From: CAVPGH01 sp046726955
GTDB lineage: Bacteria > Acidobacteriota > Vicinamibacteria > Fen-336
Assembly (NCBI GenBank): GCA_046726955.1
Contig: JBKPBQ010000517.1
Span: 1 to 11,447 of the forward strand
Length of the DNA: 11,447 bases
Direction of reading: 5' to 3'
Shown here: positions 1 through 6,143 of the stretch, piece by piece
Position numbering within the stretch: position 1 is the stretch's first letter
Layout of the letters: every line of letters starts with the position of its first letter
Notes under the pieces: generated by a model
The model's database searches: none
Told to the model about the DNA's origin: nothing
Seen by the model: only the letters and a program-made list of their open reading frames with translations
Program-made: the position numbers and the translations under genes

Positions 1-2352
1 GTGGGACTCGATCCCGCGTTCCTCGCGGCCGAGTTTCCGGGCGTGCCGGGCCATCTGGGTGGACTCGGCCCCGAGGTCCTGAACCGCGAGTGGCTCGAAT
101 TCCACGCGCAGGCATTCCACCCGGACACGAAGGGACCCCAGGACGTCGGCGAGTTCCGGTACCGCAAGGGCGGCCGGCCCCACTTCAACGGCCCGGAGGC
201 CGTGCGTGCCCTGCACGCGGCCGCCGGCTACGAGAAGAAGGCTCGCCTTCACGCGCCCGCCTCGCCCGAGGCCTACGCGGAGTTCAGCTCGATCGTCTCG
301 AGCCGCGCTCCGCTGACCATCCTCGACCTCGTCCAGGTCAAGAGCGCCGGTACGCCCGTGCCGGTGGACGAGGTCGAGCCCGAAGAGGACATCCTCTGGC
401 GCTTCATGACGCCCGGGATGAGCGAGGGCGCGCTCTCCGAGCCGGCGCACCGCGCGGTGGCCCGCGCGATGAACCTCCTGCACCGCTACTGCCGGATGAA
501 GTTCAAGCGTGCGGGCCGGCCCGTTCCTCCCGGGATCGGACCCGTCGCCAACAGCGGCGAGGGCGGCTTCGACAAGGCGCGTATCGGCCGACGCGACGGC
601 AACCGCAGCGTGCAGTACGCGGGCGCGCGCTTCACGATCACGCCCATGACCGCGGCCCGGGCCGAGGAAGCGGAGGTGAAGTTCGCCCAGGGCGCGAAGC
701 CGGGCAAGGGTGGCCAGCTCCCGGGCAAGAAGGTCTCGCCGCGCATCGCCCACCAGCGGGGCTGCGAGCCGGGGTACGAGCTCGTCTCGCCGCCCGTGAA
801 CCACAACCTCTACTCGATCGAGGACGTCAAGCTCATGCTGGAGAGCTGGCGCCACCTGAACCCCGCCGTCAACTGCGCGCTCAAGTACGTGGCGACCACC
901 GGCGTCGAGATGGTGTGCGTCGGCGGAGTGAACGCCGGAGCGAATCGCCTGCACCTCTCGGACGGGTGCGGGGGCACGGGCGCCGCCAAGCGCGTCGACC
1001 AGAAGCACGCGGGCGTGCCGGTGGCCGCCGTGCTGCCGACCGTCCACGACATGCTCGTCGAGGAAGGTGTCCGCGACCTCGTCGAGCTGAGCGTGGACGG
1101 GGGCGTTCAGAACGGCGAGCAGGCCCTGAAGCTCGCCCTGCTCGGCGCCGATCGCATCGGGTTCGGGACGGCGGTGCTCATCTCGATCGGCTGCTCGATG
1201 CTCCGCCAGTGCCACCTCGCCGGCCCCCAGCCCGGAGACACGACGGGGACGCGCCGGCTCGGCTGCACTCCCGGCGTCGCCACCCAGGACCCCGTGCACG
1301 TCACCCGCTTCACGGGCCGCAGCCGCAACATCACCGCCTACCTCCGGCACGTCGCGCAGGAGATCCGGCAGCGGCTCGGCGCCCTCGGCGTGCGGCACCT
1401 CGCCGAGGTGATCGGTCGGCGGGACCTCCTCGAGAGACGGCCGGACCTCGAGGGCAAGGCCGCGCTCGCGGACGTCGGCCACCTCGTGAGCGCGCCCCCG
1501 CAGCGCGTGCGCGAGCGGCACTACGCGAAGCAGACGCAGCTCCACACACCGCCGCCGCGGGTGAGCGAGACGGAAGCCGTCGAGCGGGCGATCGCGGGAG
1601 AGGCGGTCGAGCTTCAACGCCGCCTCACGAACATCGACCGGTGCGTGGGTGTGGCCGCGGCCGGCGAGGTGGCGCGCCGGTTCGGAGACGCGGGCCTGCC
1701 CGCGGGCCGGCTCGTGATGCGCCACAAGGGCGCGGCCGGGCACTTCTACGCGGCCTACAGCCTCGCCGGGATGGAGTTCTACGTGCAGGGGCTCGTGGCC
1801 GACTCAAGCTTCACCGCCGCCTACGGAGGCAAGGTCGTGATCACCCCCGAGAACGGGAATGGGAACGGCAACGGCAATTCGGGTGCGAACGGCCACGCCC
1901 GCCCCCTCACGCTCGTGGGCAACACCTTCGGATACGGCGCACGCGCCGGACGCGCCTTCATCCGCGGCCGCGCCGGCAACCGCTTCGGCATCTGCCTGCG
2001 CCGCAGCCACGAGGGCGTCGGCCCCACGATCGTGGTCGAGGGCGTCGAGGCCAACGCGTTCCAGTACATGACGGGCGGCATCGCGCTCGTCCTCGGCCCC
2101 ACCGGCTTCAACCTCGGCGCGGGAATGACGGGAGGGGTCGTCTACCTGCTCGACCTCGACGAGGCGGTCTTGAACCGCCAGTACGTGCAGGCGGAATCGC
2201 TCGGCGACGACGACCTCCCGGTCGTGCGCGCTCTGCTCGAGGAGCACCTGGCGGAGACGAAGAGCCCGACGGCGGAGGCCCTCCTCGCCGCATTCGACCC
2301 CGCCCGCTTCGCGCGCGTCTCGACGTGCCTCGCCCCCGAGGCGCTCGAGTAG
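1..2352 (+). CDS. gltB: Glutamate synthase large subunit, C-terminal half (5' end outside window)
   Basis: The large subunit of glutamate synthase makes two glutamates from glutamine and 2-oxoglutarate on an FMN and 3Fe-4S core in the cytoplasm. The visible 783 codons begin in the end of the central domain (FPGVPGHLGGLG, about residues 12-23). They continue through the FMN domain (MSEGALS at 140, NSGEGG at 184, AQGAKPGKGGQLPG at 229, YSIED at 271, GGTGA at 324) into the GXGXG beta-helix (about 540-720; YMTGG at 689, GAGMTGG at 706). The cluster cysteines appear to be C398, C404 and C422. The usual spacing is C-x5-C-x4-C, but here the second gap is 17 residues. A further insertion of about 20 residues precedes NSGEGG, and a Gly-Asn linker (618-627) lies in the GXGXG domain. 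The GTG at base 1 is an internal codon, because family proteins carry about 700 more residues upstream. The N-terminal glutaminase domain cannot be checked here. Family call is confident; the divergent subtype is an inference. Confidence 0.93.
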   Translation: MGLDPAFLAAEFPGVPGHLGGLGPEVLNREWLEFHAQAFHPDTKGPQDVGEFRYRKGGRPHFNGPEAVRALHAAAGYEKKARLHAPASPEAYAEFSSIVSSRAPLTILDLVQVKSAGTPVPVDEVEPEEDILWRFMTPGMSEGALSEPAHRAVARAMNLLHRYCRMKFKRAGRPVPPGIGPVANSGEGGFDKARIGRRDGNRSVQYAGARFTITPMTAARAEEAEVKFAQGAKPGKGGQLPGKKVSPRIAHQRGCEPGYELVSPPVNHNLYSIEDVKLMLESWRHLNPAVNCALKYVATTGVEMVCVGGVNAGANRLHLSDGCGGTGAAKRVDQKHAGVPVAAVLPTVHDMLVEEGVRDLVELSVDGGVQNGEQALKLALLGADRIGFGTAVLISIGCSMLRQCHLAGPQPGDTTGTRRLGCTPGVATQDPVHVTRFTGRSRNITAYLRHVAQEIRQRLGALGVRHLAEVIGRRDLLERRPDLEGKAALADVGHLVSAPPQRVRERHYAKQTQLHTPPPRVSETEAVERAIAGEAVELQRRLTNIDRCVGVAAAGEVARRFGDAGLPAGRLVMRHKGAAGHFYAAYSLAGMEFYVQGLVADSSFTAAYGGKVVITPENGNGNGNGNSGANGHARPLTLVGNTFGYGARAGRAFIRGRAGNRFGICLRRSHEGVGPTIVVEGVEANAFQYMTGGIALVLGPTGFNLGAGMTGGVVYLLDLDEAVLNRQYVQAESLGDDDLPVVRALLEEHLAETKSPTAEALLAAFDPARFARVSTCLAPEALE

Positions 2353-3615
2353 CTAGACCTTCCCCATCACCGTGGTCTTTGAGGCGTACGGGTCGGCGGG
2401 ACGGGCGTAGAGATAGCCCTGGCCGAAGCGGACGCCCAGCGAGCGCAAGACCTCGGCCTCCTCGTTGGTCTGGATGCCTTCGGCGATCACGGTCGCCCCC
2501 AACCCGTGGCCCATCTCCACGATCGCCTTCACCACCTGCTGGCTCACCCGCTTCTGGTGGACGTCGCGCACCAGGCTCATGTCCACCTTGAGGTAGGTCG
2601 GCCTGAGCATGGCGACCGTCTCCAGCCCCGAGTAGCCCGCGCCGAGGTCGTCGATCGCGAACGAGAAGCCGAGGTCCGTGAAGGACTGCATCGCTTCCCG
2701 GTAGAGGTTCAGGTTCTCGATGACCTGACGCTCCGTGATCTCGAGCGTGACGAGCCGCGGGGAGAGGCGGGGCCCGAGATAGTCGAGGACTCCGCGCCCC
2801 AGGAAGCTCGTGTCGCGGATCGTGGCCGGCACCGTGTTCACGAAGAGGCGGCCCGGAGCCCCGAAGACCTCCCAGTCCACGAAGGCCTGGCGGCGGCACG
2901 AGCGCTCCAGCTCCTCGATCAGGCCGTGGCGTCCAGCGCGTCCGAAGAGCACCATGGGCAGCTCGAGATCGGACCCGCGGGGGCCGCGCGAGAGCCCTTC
3001 CCAGCCCATGGCCTGCCGTGTCTCCATCTCCACGATGGGCTGGAACGCGGTCCAGATCTGGCGGTTGTAGATGATCTCGGCCAGGCGCTCGCGCTGGTCG
3101 CGGTCGCGCACGGCCTTGCGGAGCTGCGAGGAGCCGTCGGCGTCGTCGATCACGCGGAGGATCTGGCGCTCCTCGCTCTCGAGCGGGCTCCAGAGCACGA
3201 AGCCGTACCCCACGTCGATCACCGGCCGCTCGCGCAGGTAGGGCAGCGTGAGGCGGCCGATGCGCGGCGTCATGAAGTCCTCGACGCGGTCCGCGAGCTT
3301 GCGGAGGTCGGCGGCCACGAACGCGATCTCCCCCGGCCGGCGTCCGCCGAGGAAGAGCAGGAAGCGGTCGCCTTCCCGCTCGTCCCTCGTGAGGAGGTCG
3401 CCCTGGCGGAAGCGGTCCTTCATCTCCTCGAAGAGCGGCTCGATCTGCGAGTGGAGCGACTGGAAGGCCGGCCCCCCGAAGATCCGCTCGATCTGGGCGA
3501 GGGGTCCCAGGTCCACGAGGACGACGGCGAGGCAGCCTTGCTCTCGGAGGATGCGGCCGACCTGCTCGTGCACGTCCCGGAACGTCGGGATGATCACACG
3601 AGCATTTTCCCCCAT
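2353..3615 (-). CDS. Degenerate GGDEF-EAL protein, probable c-di-GMP phosphodiesterase
   Basis: Predicted to hydrolyse cyclic di-GMP in the cytoplasm. The 420-residue product has a degenerate GGDEF-like region (about 25-170), in which the signature reads EGDRF at 81-85 instead of GGDEF, so cyclase activity is unlikely. A full EAL domain follows (about 185-408). The expected catalytic and metal residues are all visible: E206 (in GWEGL), N260 (FVN), E292 (LEITE), D322-D323 (DDLGAGYS), K343 (KVD), E379 (AEG) and Q399 (GQGY). No membrane helix or sensor domain is seen. The ATG at 3615 has a GAGG only 3 bases away; an in-frame GTG at 3597 preceded by GGGGGA is a credible alternative. The stop directly abuts the gltB stop with no bases between. 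The adenylate cyclase gene diverges 51 bases upstream, suggesting linked second-messenger control (inference). Confidence 0.93.
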   Translation of the reverse strand: MGENARVIIPTFRDVHEQVGRILREQGCLAVVLVDLGPLAQIERIFGGPAFQSLHSQIEPLFEEMKDRFRQGDLLTRDEREGDRFLLFLGGRRPGEIAFVAADLRKLADRVEDFMTPRIGRLTLPYLRERPVIDVGYGFVLWSPLESEERQILRVIDDADGSSQLRKAVRDRDQRERLAEIIYNRQIWTAFQPIVEMETRQAMGWEGLSRGPRGSDLELPMVLFGRAGRHGLIEELERSCRRQAFVDWEVFGAPGRLFVNTVPATIRDTSFLGRGVLDYLGPRLSPRLVTLEITERQVIENLNLYREAMQSFTDLGFSFAIDDLGAGYSGLETVAMLRPTYLKVDMSLVRDVHQKRVSQQVVKAIVEMGHGLGATVIAEGIQTNEEAEVLRSLGVRFGQGYLYARPADPYASKTTVMGKV

Positions 3616-3653
3616 AATCCTCGCCCCGGCCAACGGCGCGGCGGAGAGCGGCC

Positions 3654-3661
3654 GGGGGAGG
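3654..3661 (+). promoter_or_regulatory. Ribosome binding site fixing the TTG start of the cyclase
   Basis: GGGGGAGG lies 5 bases before the TTG at 3667. No ATG or GTG start in this frame has a comparable site; the next candidate, GTG 3703, has none. This supports TTG as the true start. Confidence 0.65.
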
Positions 3662-3666
3662 CTTCC

Positions 3667-4296
3667 TTGTTCCTGCACCGCAATGGGCCGCGCACGCGGC
3701 GTGTGCTCGCGTACCTGAAGAAGCGCGAGACGGCGGCTCCCTCCCTGCGCGCGGAGCTCGACCGCCGCCATCTGCCTCGGCTCTCGCGGCGGCTCGCCAT
3801 CGTCTACACCGACACGGCCGACTTCACCGTCCGGACGGCGCGCGACGGGATCCTGCACTTCCTGATGGTCTTCAACCGGCTCGTCGAGCACGCGCAGCCC
3901 CTCGCGCGCCGGCTCGGCGGCGAGCTCGTGAAGGTGGAAGCGGACAGCCTGCTCATCCGCTTCCCCGATGCCGACACCGCCTGCCGCGGCGTCGACGCGC
4001 TGGAGCGTCTCCTCGCCGGACTCAACCGCGGCCGGCCGGAAGACGAGCGGCTCCGCTTCAGCTACGGCATCGGCTACGGAGAGATCCTGCAGGTGGACGG
4101 CGACCTCTTCGGCCTGGAGATGAACCTGGCGAGCAAGCTCGGCGAGGATCTCGCGCGCCCCGGCGAAGTCCTCCTCACGCCGTCGGCCGTGGCCGCCGTC
4201 GGCCCGCGCCTCCGTCGTCGCCTCGTCGCCCATCCCGCGATGAAGCTCGGCCCTTCGACGATCCCCACGCGCCGGCTTCGGCTACGGCGCGGCTGA
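3667..4296 (+). CDS. Stand-alone class III adenylate cyclase
   Basis: Predicted to make cAMP from ATP. The 209-residue product is one nucleotidyl cyclase catalytic domain (about 42-180) with a short basic N-terminal stretch and no sensor or membrane segment. Alignment by eye to class III cyclases gives metal-binding aspartates D49 (YTDTADFT) and D93 (KVEADS). Adenine-selecting K89 lies four residues before D93, D146 lies seven before N153, and N153 is the transition-state Asn. The Arg normally four residues after that Asn is Lys157 (NLASKLGED), a variant I recall from a recognisable subfamily. The Lys/Asp pair favours ATP over GTP. Class III cyclases act as dimers, so this would be a homodimer. 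Start is TTG 3667 because of its strong ribosome site. It diverges from the EAL phosphodiesterase gene and converges on the ribbon-helix-helix gene. Confidence 0.9.
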   Translation: MFLHRNGPRTRRVLAYLKKRETAAPSLRAELDRRHLPRLSRRLAIVYTDTADFTVRTARDGILHFLMVFNRLVEHAQPLARRLGGELVKVEADSLLIRFPDADTACRGVDALERLLAGLNRGRPEDERLRFSYGIGYGEILQVDGDLFGLEMNLASKLGEDLARPGEVLLTPSAVAAVGPRLRRRLVAHPAMKLGPSTIPTRRLRLRRG

Positions 4297-4307
4297 AGAG
4301 CTGCCAC

Positions 4308-4322
4308 TCCCCACGCGGGGGA
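4308..4322. terminator. Short GC hairpin between convergent genes
   Basis: TCCCC and GGGGA form a 5-bp stem with a 5-base loop in the 33 bases between the stops of the cyclase (4296) and the ribbon-helix-helix gene (4330). There is no T-run on either side, so this is at best a weak or factor-assisted bidirectional terminator. Confidence 0.25.
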
Positions 4323-4329
4323 CATACGC

Positions 4330-4506
4330 TCATTTCTCGCGGGAGCCCGCGCGCAGCTCCTTACCCCGGCCTTCCGCCGCCAGCACGCGGCGCAGCAGGA
4401 ACTCGATCTGCGCGTTCAGGCTGCGCAGGTCGTCGTTGGCCCACCGCTGCACCGCGGCGAGGACCGCGGGGTCGATCCGCAGGAGGAATGCCTTCCGCTC
4501 CGCCAA
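4330..4506 (-). CDS. Small Arc-like ribbon-helix-helix protein
   Basis: A 58-residue protein with the layout of an Arc/MetJ-type ribbon-helix-helix dimer: a strand (KAFLLRI, 5-11), helix 1 (DPAVLAAVQRWANDD, 12-26), the turn RSLNAQ (28-33) and helix 2 (IEFLLRRVLAAEGR, 34-47). A short basic tail follows. It is collinear with phage P22 Arc around F-x-LR, RS-x-N and the EGR at the end of helix 2. No ATG occurs in the frame. The only sensible start is TTG 4506, with GGGAG 4 bases upstream, and the preceding in-frame stop is that of the SPFH gene 12 bases away, so the two are surely co-transcribed. Residues at the Arc DNA-contact positions are A6, L8 and R10, only one of them polar, so DNA binding is plausible but not certain. 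The likely target is the palindrome at 5403-5432. Confidence 0.85.
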   Translation of the reverse strand: MAERKAFLLRIDPAVLAAVQRWANDDLRSLNAQIEFLLRRVLAAEGRGKELRAGSREK

Positions 4507-4518
4507 GAGGCTCCCGCG

Positions 4519-5388
4519 CTACTGGTAGATCGTCCCCGTGTTCACGACGGGCTGGGCCTCGCGGTCCGCGCAGAGCACGACGAGCAGGTTGCTGACCATC
4601 GCCGCCTTGCGGTCCTCGTCGAGCTGCACCATCTGGCTCTTGCTCAGGAGCTCGAGGGCCATGTCCACCATCCCCACGGCGCCCTCCACGATCTTCTGGC
4701 GCGCGGCGATGATGGCCCCCGCCTGCTGCCGCCGCAGCATGGCTGCGGCGATCTCGGACGCGTAGGCGAGGTGGCTCAGCCGCGCCTCGATGACCTCCAC
4801 TCCCGCCTTGCTCAGCCGCTCCTGGACCTCGTGCTTCAGGTCCTTGGCGACCTCGGCGGTCGAGCCGCGGAGCGACACCTGGTCCGGCTCGTGGGCGTCG
4901 TAGGGGTAGCGCGTGGCGAGGTTGCGGACGGCGGCCTCGGTCTGCACCTTCACGTAGTTCTCGTAGTCGTCCACCTCGAAGACGGCCTCGGCGGTGTCCA
5001 CGACCTTCCACACCACGACCGCGGCGATCTCGATGGGATTGCCGTCCGTGTCGTTGACCTTGAGCCGGCCGCTCTCGAAGTTCCGCACGCGGAGCGAGAT
5101 GCGCCGCTTGGTGAGGAAGGGGTTCGCCCAGCGCAAGCCCGGAGTGCGGGCGGTGCCGCGGTAGTCCCCGAAGAGCTGCAGCACCTTGCCCTCGTTCGGG
5201 TTCAGGACGAAGACGCCCTTGGAGACGATCAATGCCACGACGAAGACGGCGACCCAGCCGAGAATGCTCAACGGGTCTTGGGAAAGCACAGCGCGCCGAA
5301 AGCCGAACCCGGCAGTGAGAATCGCGACCACGACGACGGCGAGAACCAGGAAACCCGACACGGTCGGCCGAACCCGCTCGCGGATCAT
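4519..5388 (-). CDS. Membrane-anchored SPFH/Band 7 domain protein
   Basis: A 289-residue member of the SPFH (stomatin/prohibitin/flotillin/HflK) superfamily, whose members form oligomeric scaffolds at membranes. Two hydrophobic segments (about 10-28 and 41-57) anchor the N-terminus. The SPFH domain runs from about 58 to 205 (KGVFVLNPNEGKVLQLFGDY, GLRWANPF, DTDGNPIEI, WKVVD, YVKVQTEAAVR). An Ala-rich helical stretch (209-250) probably drives assembly, and the tail ends VNTGTIYQ. I recall both the tail and the pairing with a small ribbon-helix-helix gene as features of this subfamily. Start ATG 5388 has AAGGAGG with a 7-base spacer. No NfeD-like protease partner is adjacent, unlike many stomatin operons. 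The subfamily call is confident; the cellular role is unknown. Confidence 0.93.
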   Translation of the reverse strand: MIRERVRPTVSGFLVLAVVVVAILTAGFGFRRAVLSQDPLSILGWVAVFVVALIVSKGVFVLNPNEGKVLQLFGDYRGTARTPGLRWANPFLTKRRISLRVRNFESGRLKVNDTDGNPIEIAAVVVWKVVDTAEAVFEVDDYENYVKVQTEAAVRNLATRYPYDAHEPDQVSLRGSTAEVAKDLKHEVQERLSKAGVEVIEARLSHLAYASEIAAAMLRRQQAGAIIAARQKIVEGAVGMVDMALELLSKSQMVQLDEDRKAAMVSNLLVVLCADREAQPVVNTGTIYQ

Positions 5389-5402
5389 GACGGCGCCTCC
5401 TT

Positions 5403-5432
5403 AGCTATTAATATGATATCACATTGATAGCT
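5403..5432. promoter_or_regulatory. 30-bp palindromic operator candidate for the SPFH-RHH cassette
   Basis: Left arm AGCTATTAATATGAT and right arm ATCACATTGATAGCT are inverted copies with 13 of 15 pairs matching, centred on GATATC at 5415-5420. Read on the plus strand, similar hexamers start every 11 bp: AGCTAT at 5403, TGATAT at 5414, TGATAG at 5425. That is one helical turn, as expected for adjacent ribbon-helix-helix dimers. The palindrome covers the -10 and most of the spacer of the SPFH promoter, so a bound protein would block transcription. It is strikingly AT-rich in an otherwise GC-rich window. That the downstream RHH protein binds here is inference. Confidence 0.65.
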
Positions 5433-5440
5433 GAGGTCAA
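5413..5440 (-). promoter_or_regulatory. Sigma-70-like promoter of the SPFH-RHH cassette
   Basis: On the minus strand, TTGACC (5435-5440, 5 of 6 to consensus) is followed by a 16-base spacer and TATCAT (5413-5418, 5 of 6). The predicted start near 5406 leaves a leader of under 20 bases containing the ribosome site AAGGAGG (5396-5402). This is the best promoter match in the window. Confidence 0.6.
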
Positions 5441-5493
5441 GCGGTCCGCCGCCCCGCGCGAGGCAGCGGTCAGGAGCGGTTGTCAGGGGGCCG

Positions 5494-5814
5494 TCAGGAA
5501 GGCGATTGGTCTCGTCCGCCGACGAGGAAAATCGCGAGCGAGCCCAACACGAGCGGGGCGAGCACGACGCAGCCGAAGTTGATCCAGGGAAGAAGGCCGG
5601 TCTTCCCGCGCGGGTCGAGCCGGGTCATCACCGCGTCCAGGCCGTACGAGAAAACCTCGCCGGCCATCGACAGGAGCAGCAGCGTTCCCCAGAGAACGGC
5701 ACACCAGGCCAGGAAGAGCAGGCCGCGTCCGAAGTGACGCCGCGCCGCGTCGAGAAGGACGCCGACATCGCCCGCGCGCACGCCGACGTGCGCCCGGGCG
5801 TAGTGACGGCTCAC
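5494..5814 (-). CDS. Small two-helix membrane protein, function unknown
   Basis: A 106-residue protein not recognised as any named family. A basic N-terminal stretch (R3 to R30, several Arg and His) precedes a membrane helix (about 31-50). A polar loop with a charged RLDPRGK segment (65-71) and a second helix (about 77-98) follow, then the short tail GGRDQSPS. Start GTG 5814 shares a GTGA overlap with the lipoprotein stop, the usual sign of translational coupling; GTG 5820 in the same frame is an alternative. It is the last gene of the TPR-lipoprotein operon, and the SPFH promoter lies about 55 bases beyond its stop. By the positive-inside rule both ends are probably cytoplasmic. A role with its envelope neighbours is inference. 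Confidence 0.7.
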   Translation of the reverse strand: MSRHYARAHVGVRAGDVGVLLDAARRHFGRGLLFLAWCAVLWGTLLLLSMAGEVFSYGLDAVMTRLDPRGKTGLLPWINFGCVVLAPLVLGSLAIFLVGGRDQSPS

Positions 5815-6113
5815 GGGCACATCGTCGCGATGTCCTCCACCCGCTTCTTCACCGCGGCGAACGTCGTGCGGCCGGTCTCGGTCTTCACGCGACCCTCGAG
5901 CTCGGACAGACGCTGGCGGGCGCCGGGCAGCGCGGCCTTGACGGCCTCGCAATCCCCCGCTGCCCGTACCACCTCGCCGGCGGCCGCGTTGGCGTCTGCG
6001 AGCGTCTGGTTGTCGGAGACGATCTTCTCCGTCGCGCCGGGCGGCTCGGGCTCCGACTTCTTGCAGCTGACCAGAGCGAACAAGGCGAGGACCGCGATCC
6101 CCAGGGTTCTCAT
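5811..6113 (-). CDS. Small lipoprotein, function unknown
   Basis: A 100-residue predicted lipoprotein. The signal peptide MRTLGIAVLALFALVS ends in the lipobox LVSC, with C17 as the lipidated residue. K18-K19 rather than Asp follow, so in a Gram-negative cell outer-membrane sorting is expected. The mature part is short and probably helical (about 30-95), with two further cysteines (C55, C99) that could form a disulfide; no family is recognised. Start ATG 6113 has GGGAGG 7 bases upstream. It begins 30 bases after the TPR gene stop and overlaps the next gene by 4 bases, so it is the middle gene of a three-gene operon. The lipoprotein call is firm; the function is unknown. Confidence 0.85.
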   Translation of the reverse strand: MRTLGIAVLALFALVSCKKSEPEPPGATEKIVSDNQTLADANAAAGEVVRAAGDCEAVKAALPGARQRLSELEGRVKTETGRTTFAAVKKRVEDIATMCP

Positions 6114-6143
6114 CCCAAAGCCTCCCGCGACGGCCTCCGCCGC

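Noticed and set aside
1..3. GTG at the first base as a true gltB start
   Set aside because: The sequence after it is the end of the GltB central domain, which in the family lies about 700 residues into the protein, so the gene must extend left of the window.
3591..3618. Plus-strand promoter for the cyclase with TGATCA and CATAAT
   Set aside because: The -10-like CATAAT is good, but the -35 match is poor and the element overlaps the start codon of the opposite gene, so it is mentioned only as a possibility.
2506..3666. Upstream extension of the cyclase frame
   Set aside because: This part is antisense to the EAL gene, has no recognisable motif, and the ribosome site at 3654 points to TTG 3667 as the start.
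4330..5388. SPFH-RHH pair as a toxin-antitoxin system
   Set aside because: RHH proteins often act as antitoxins, but the partner is an SPFH scaffold with no toxin fold and the RHH gene comes second. Nothing supports toxicity.
5469..5498. Three GTCAGG copies spaced 13 and 11 bases apart upstream of the SPFH promoter
   Set aside because: The motif is short, the spacing is uneven, and the last copy overlaps the stop of the membrane protein gene. It is not distinguishable from chance.
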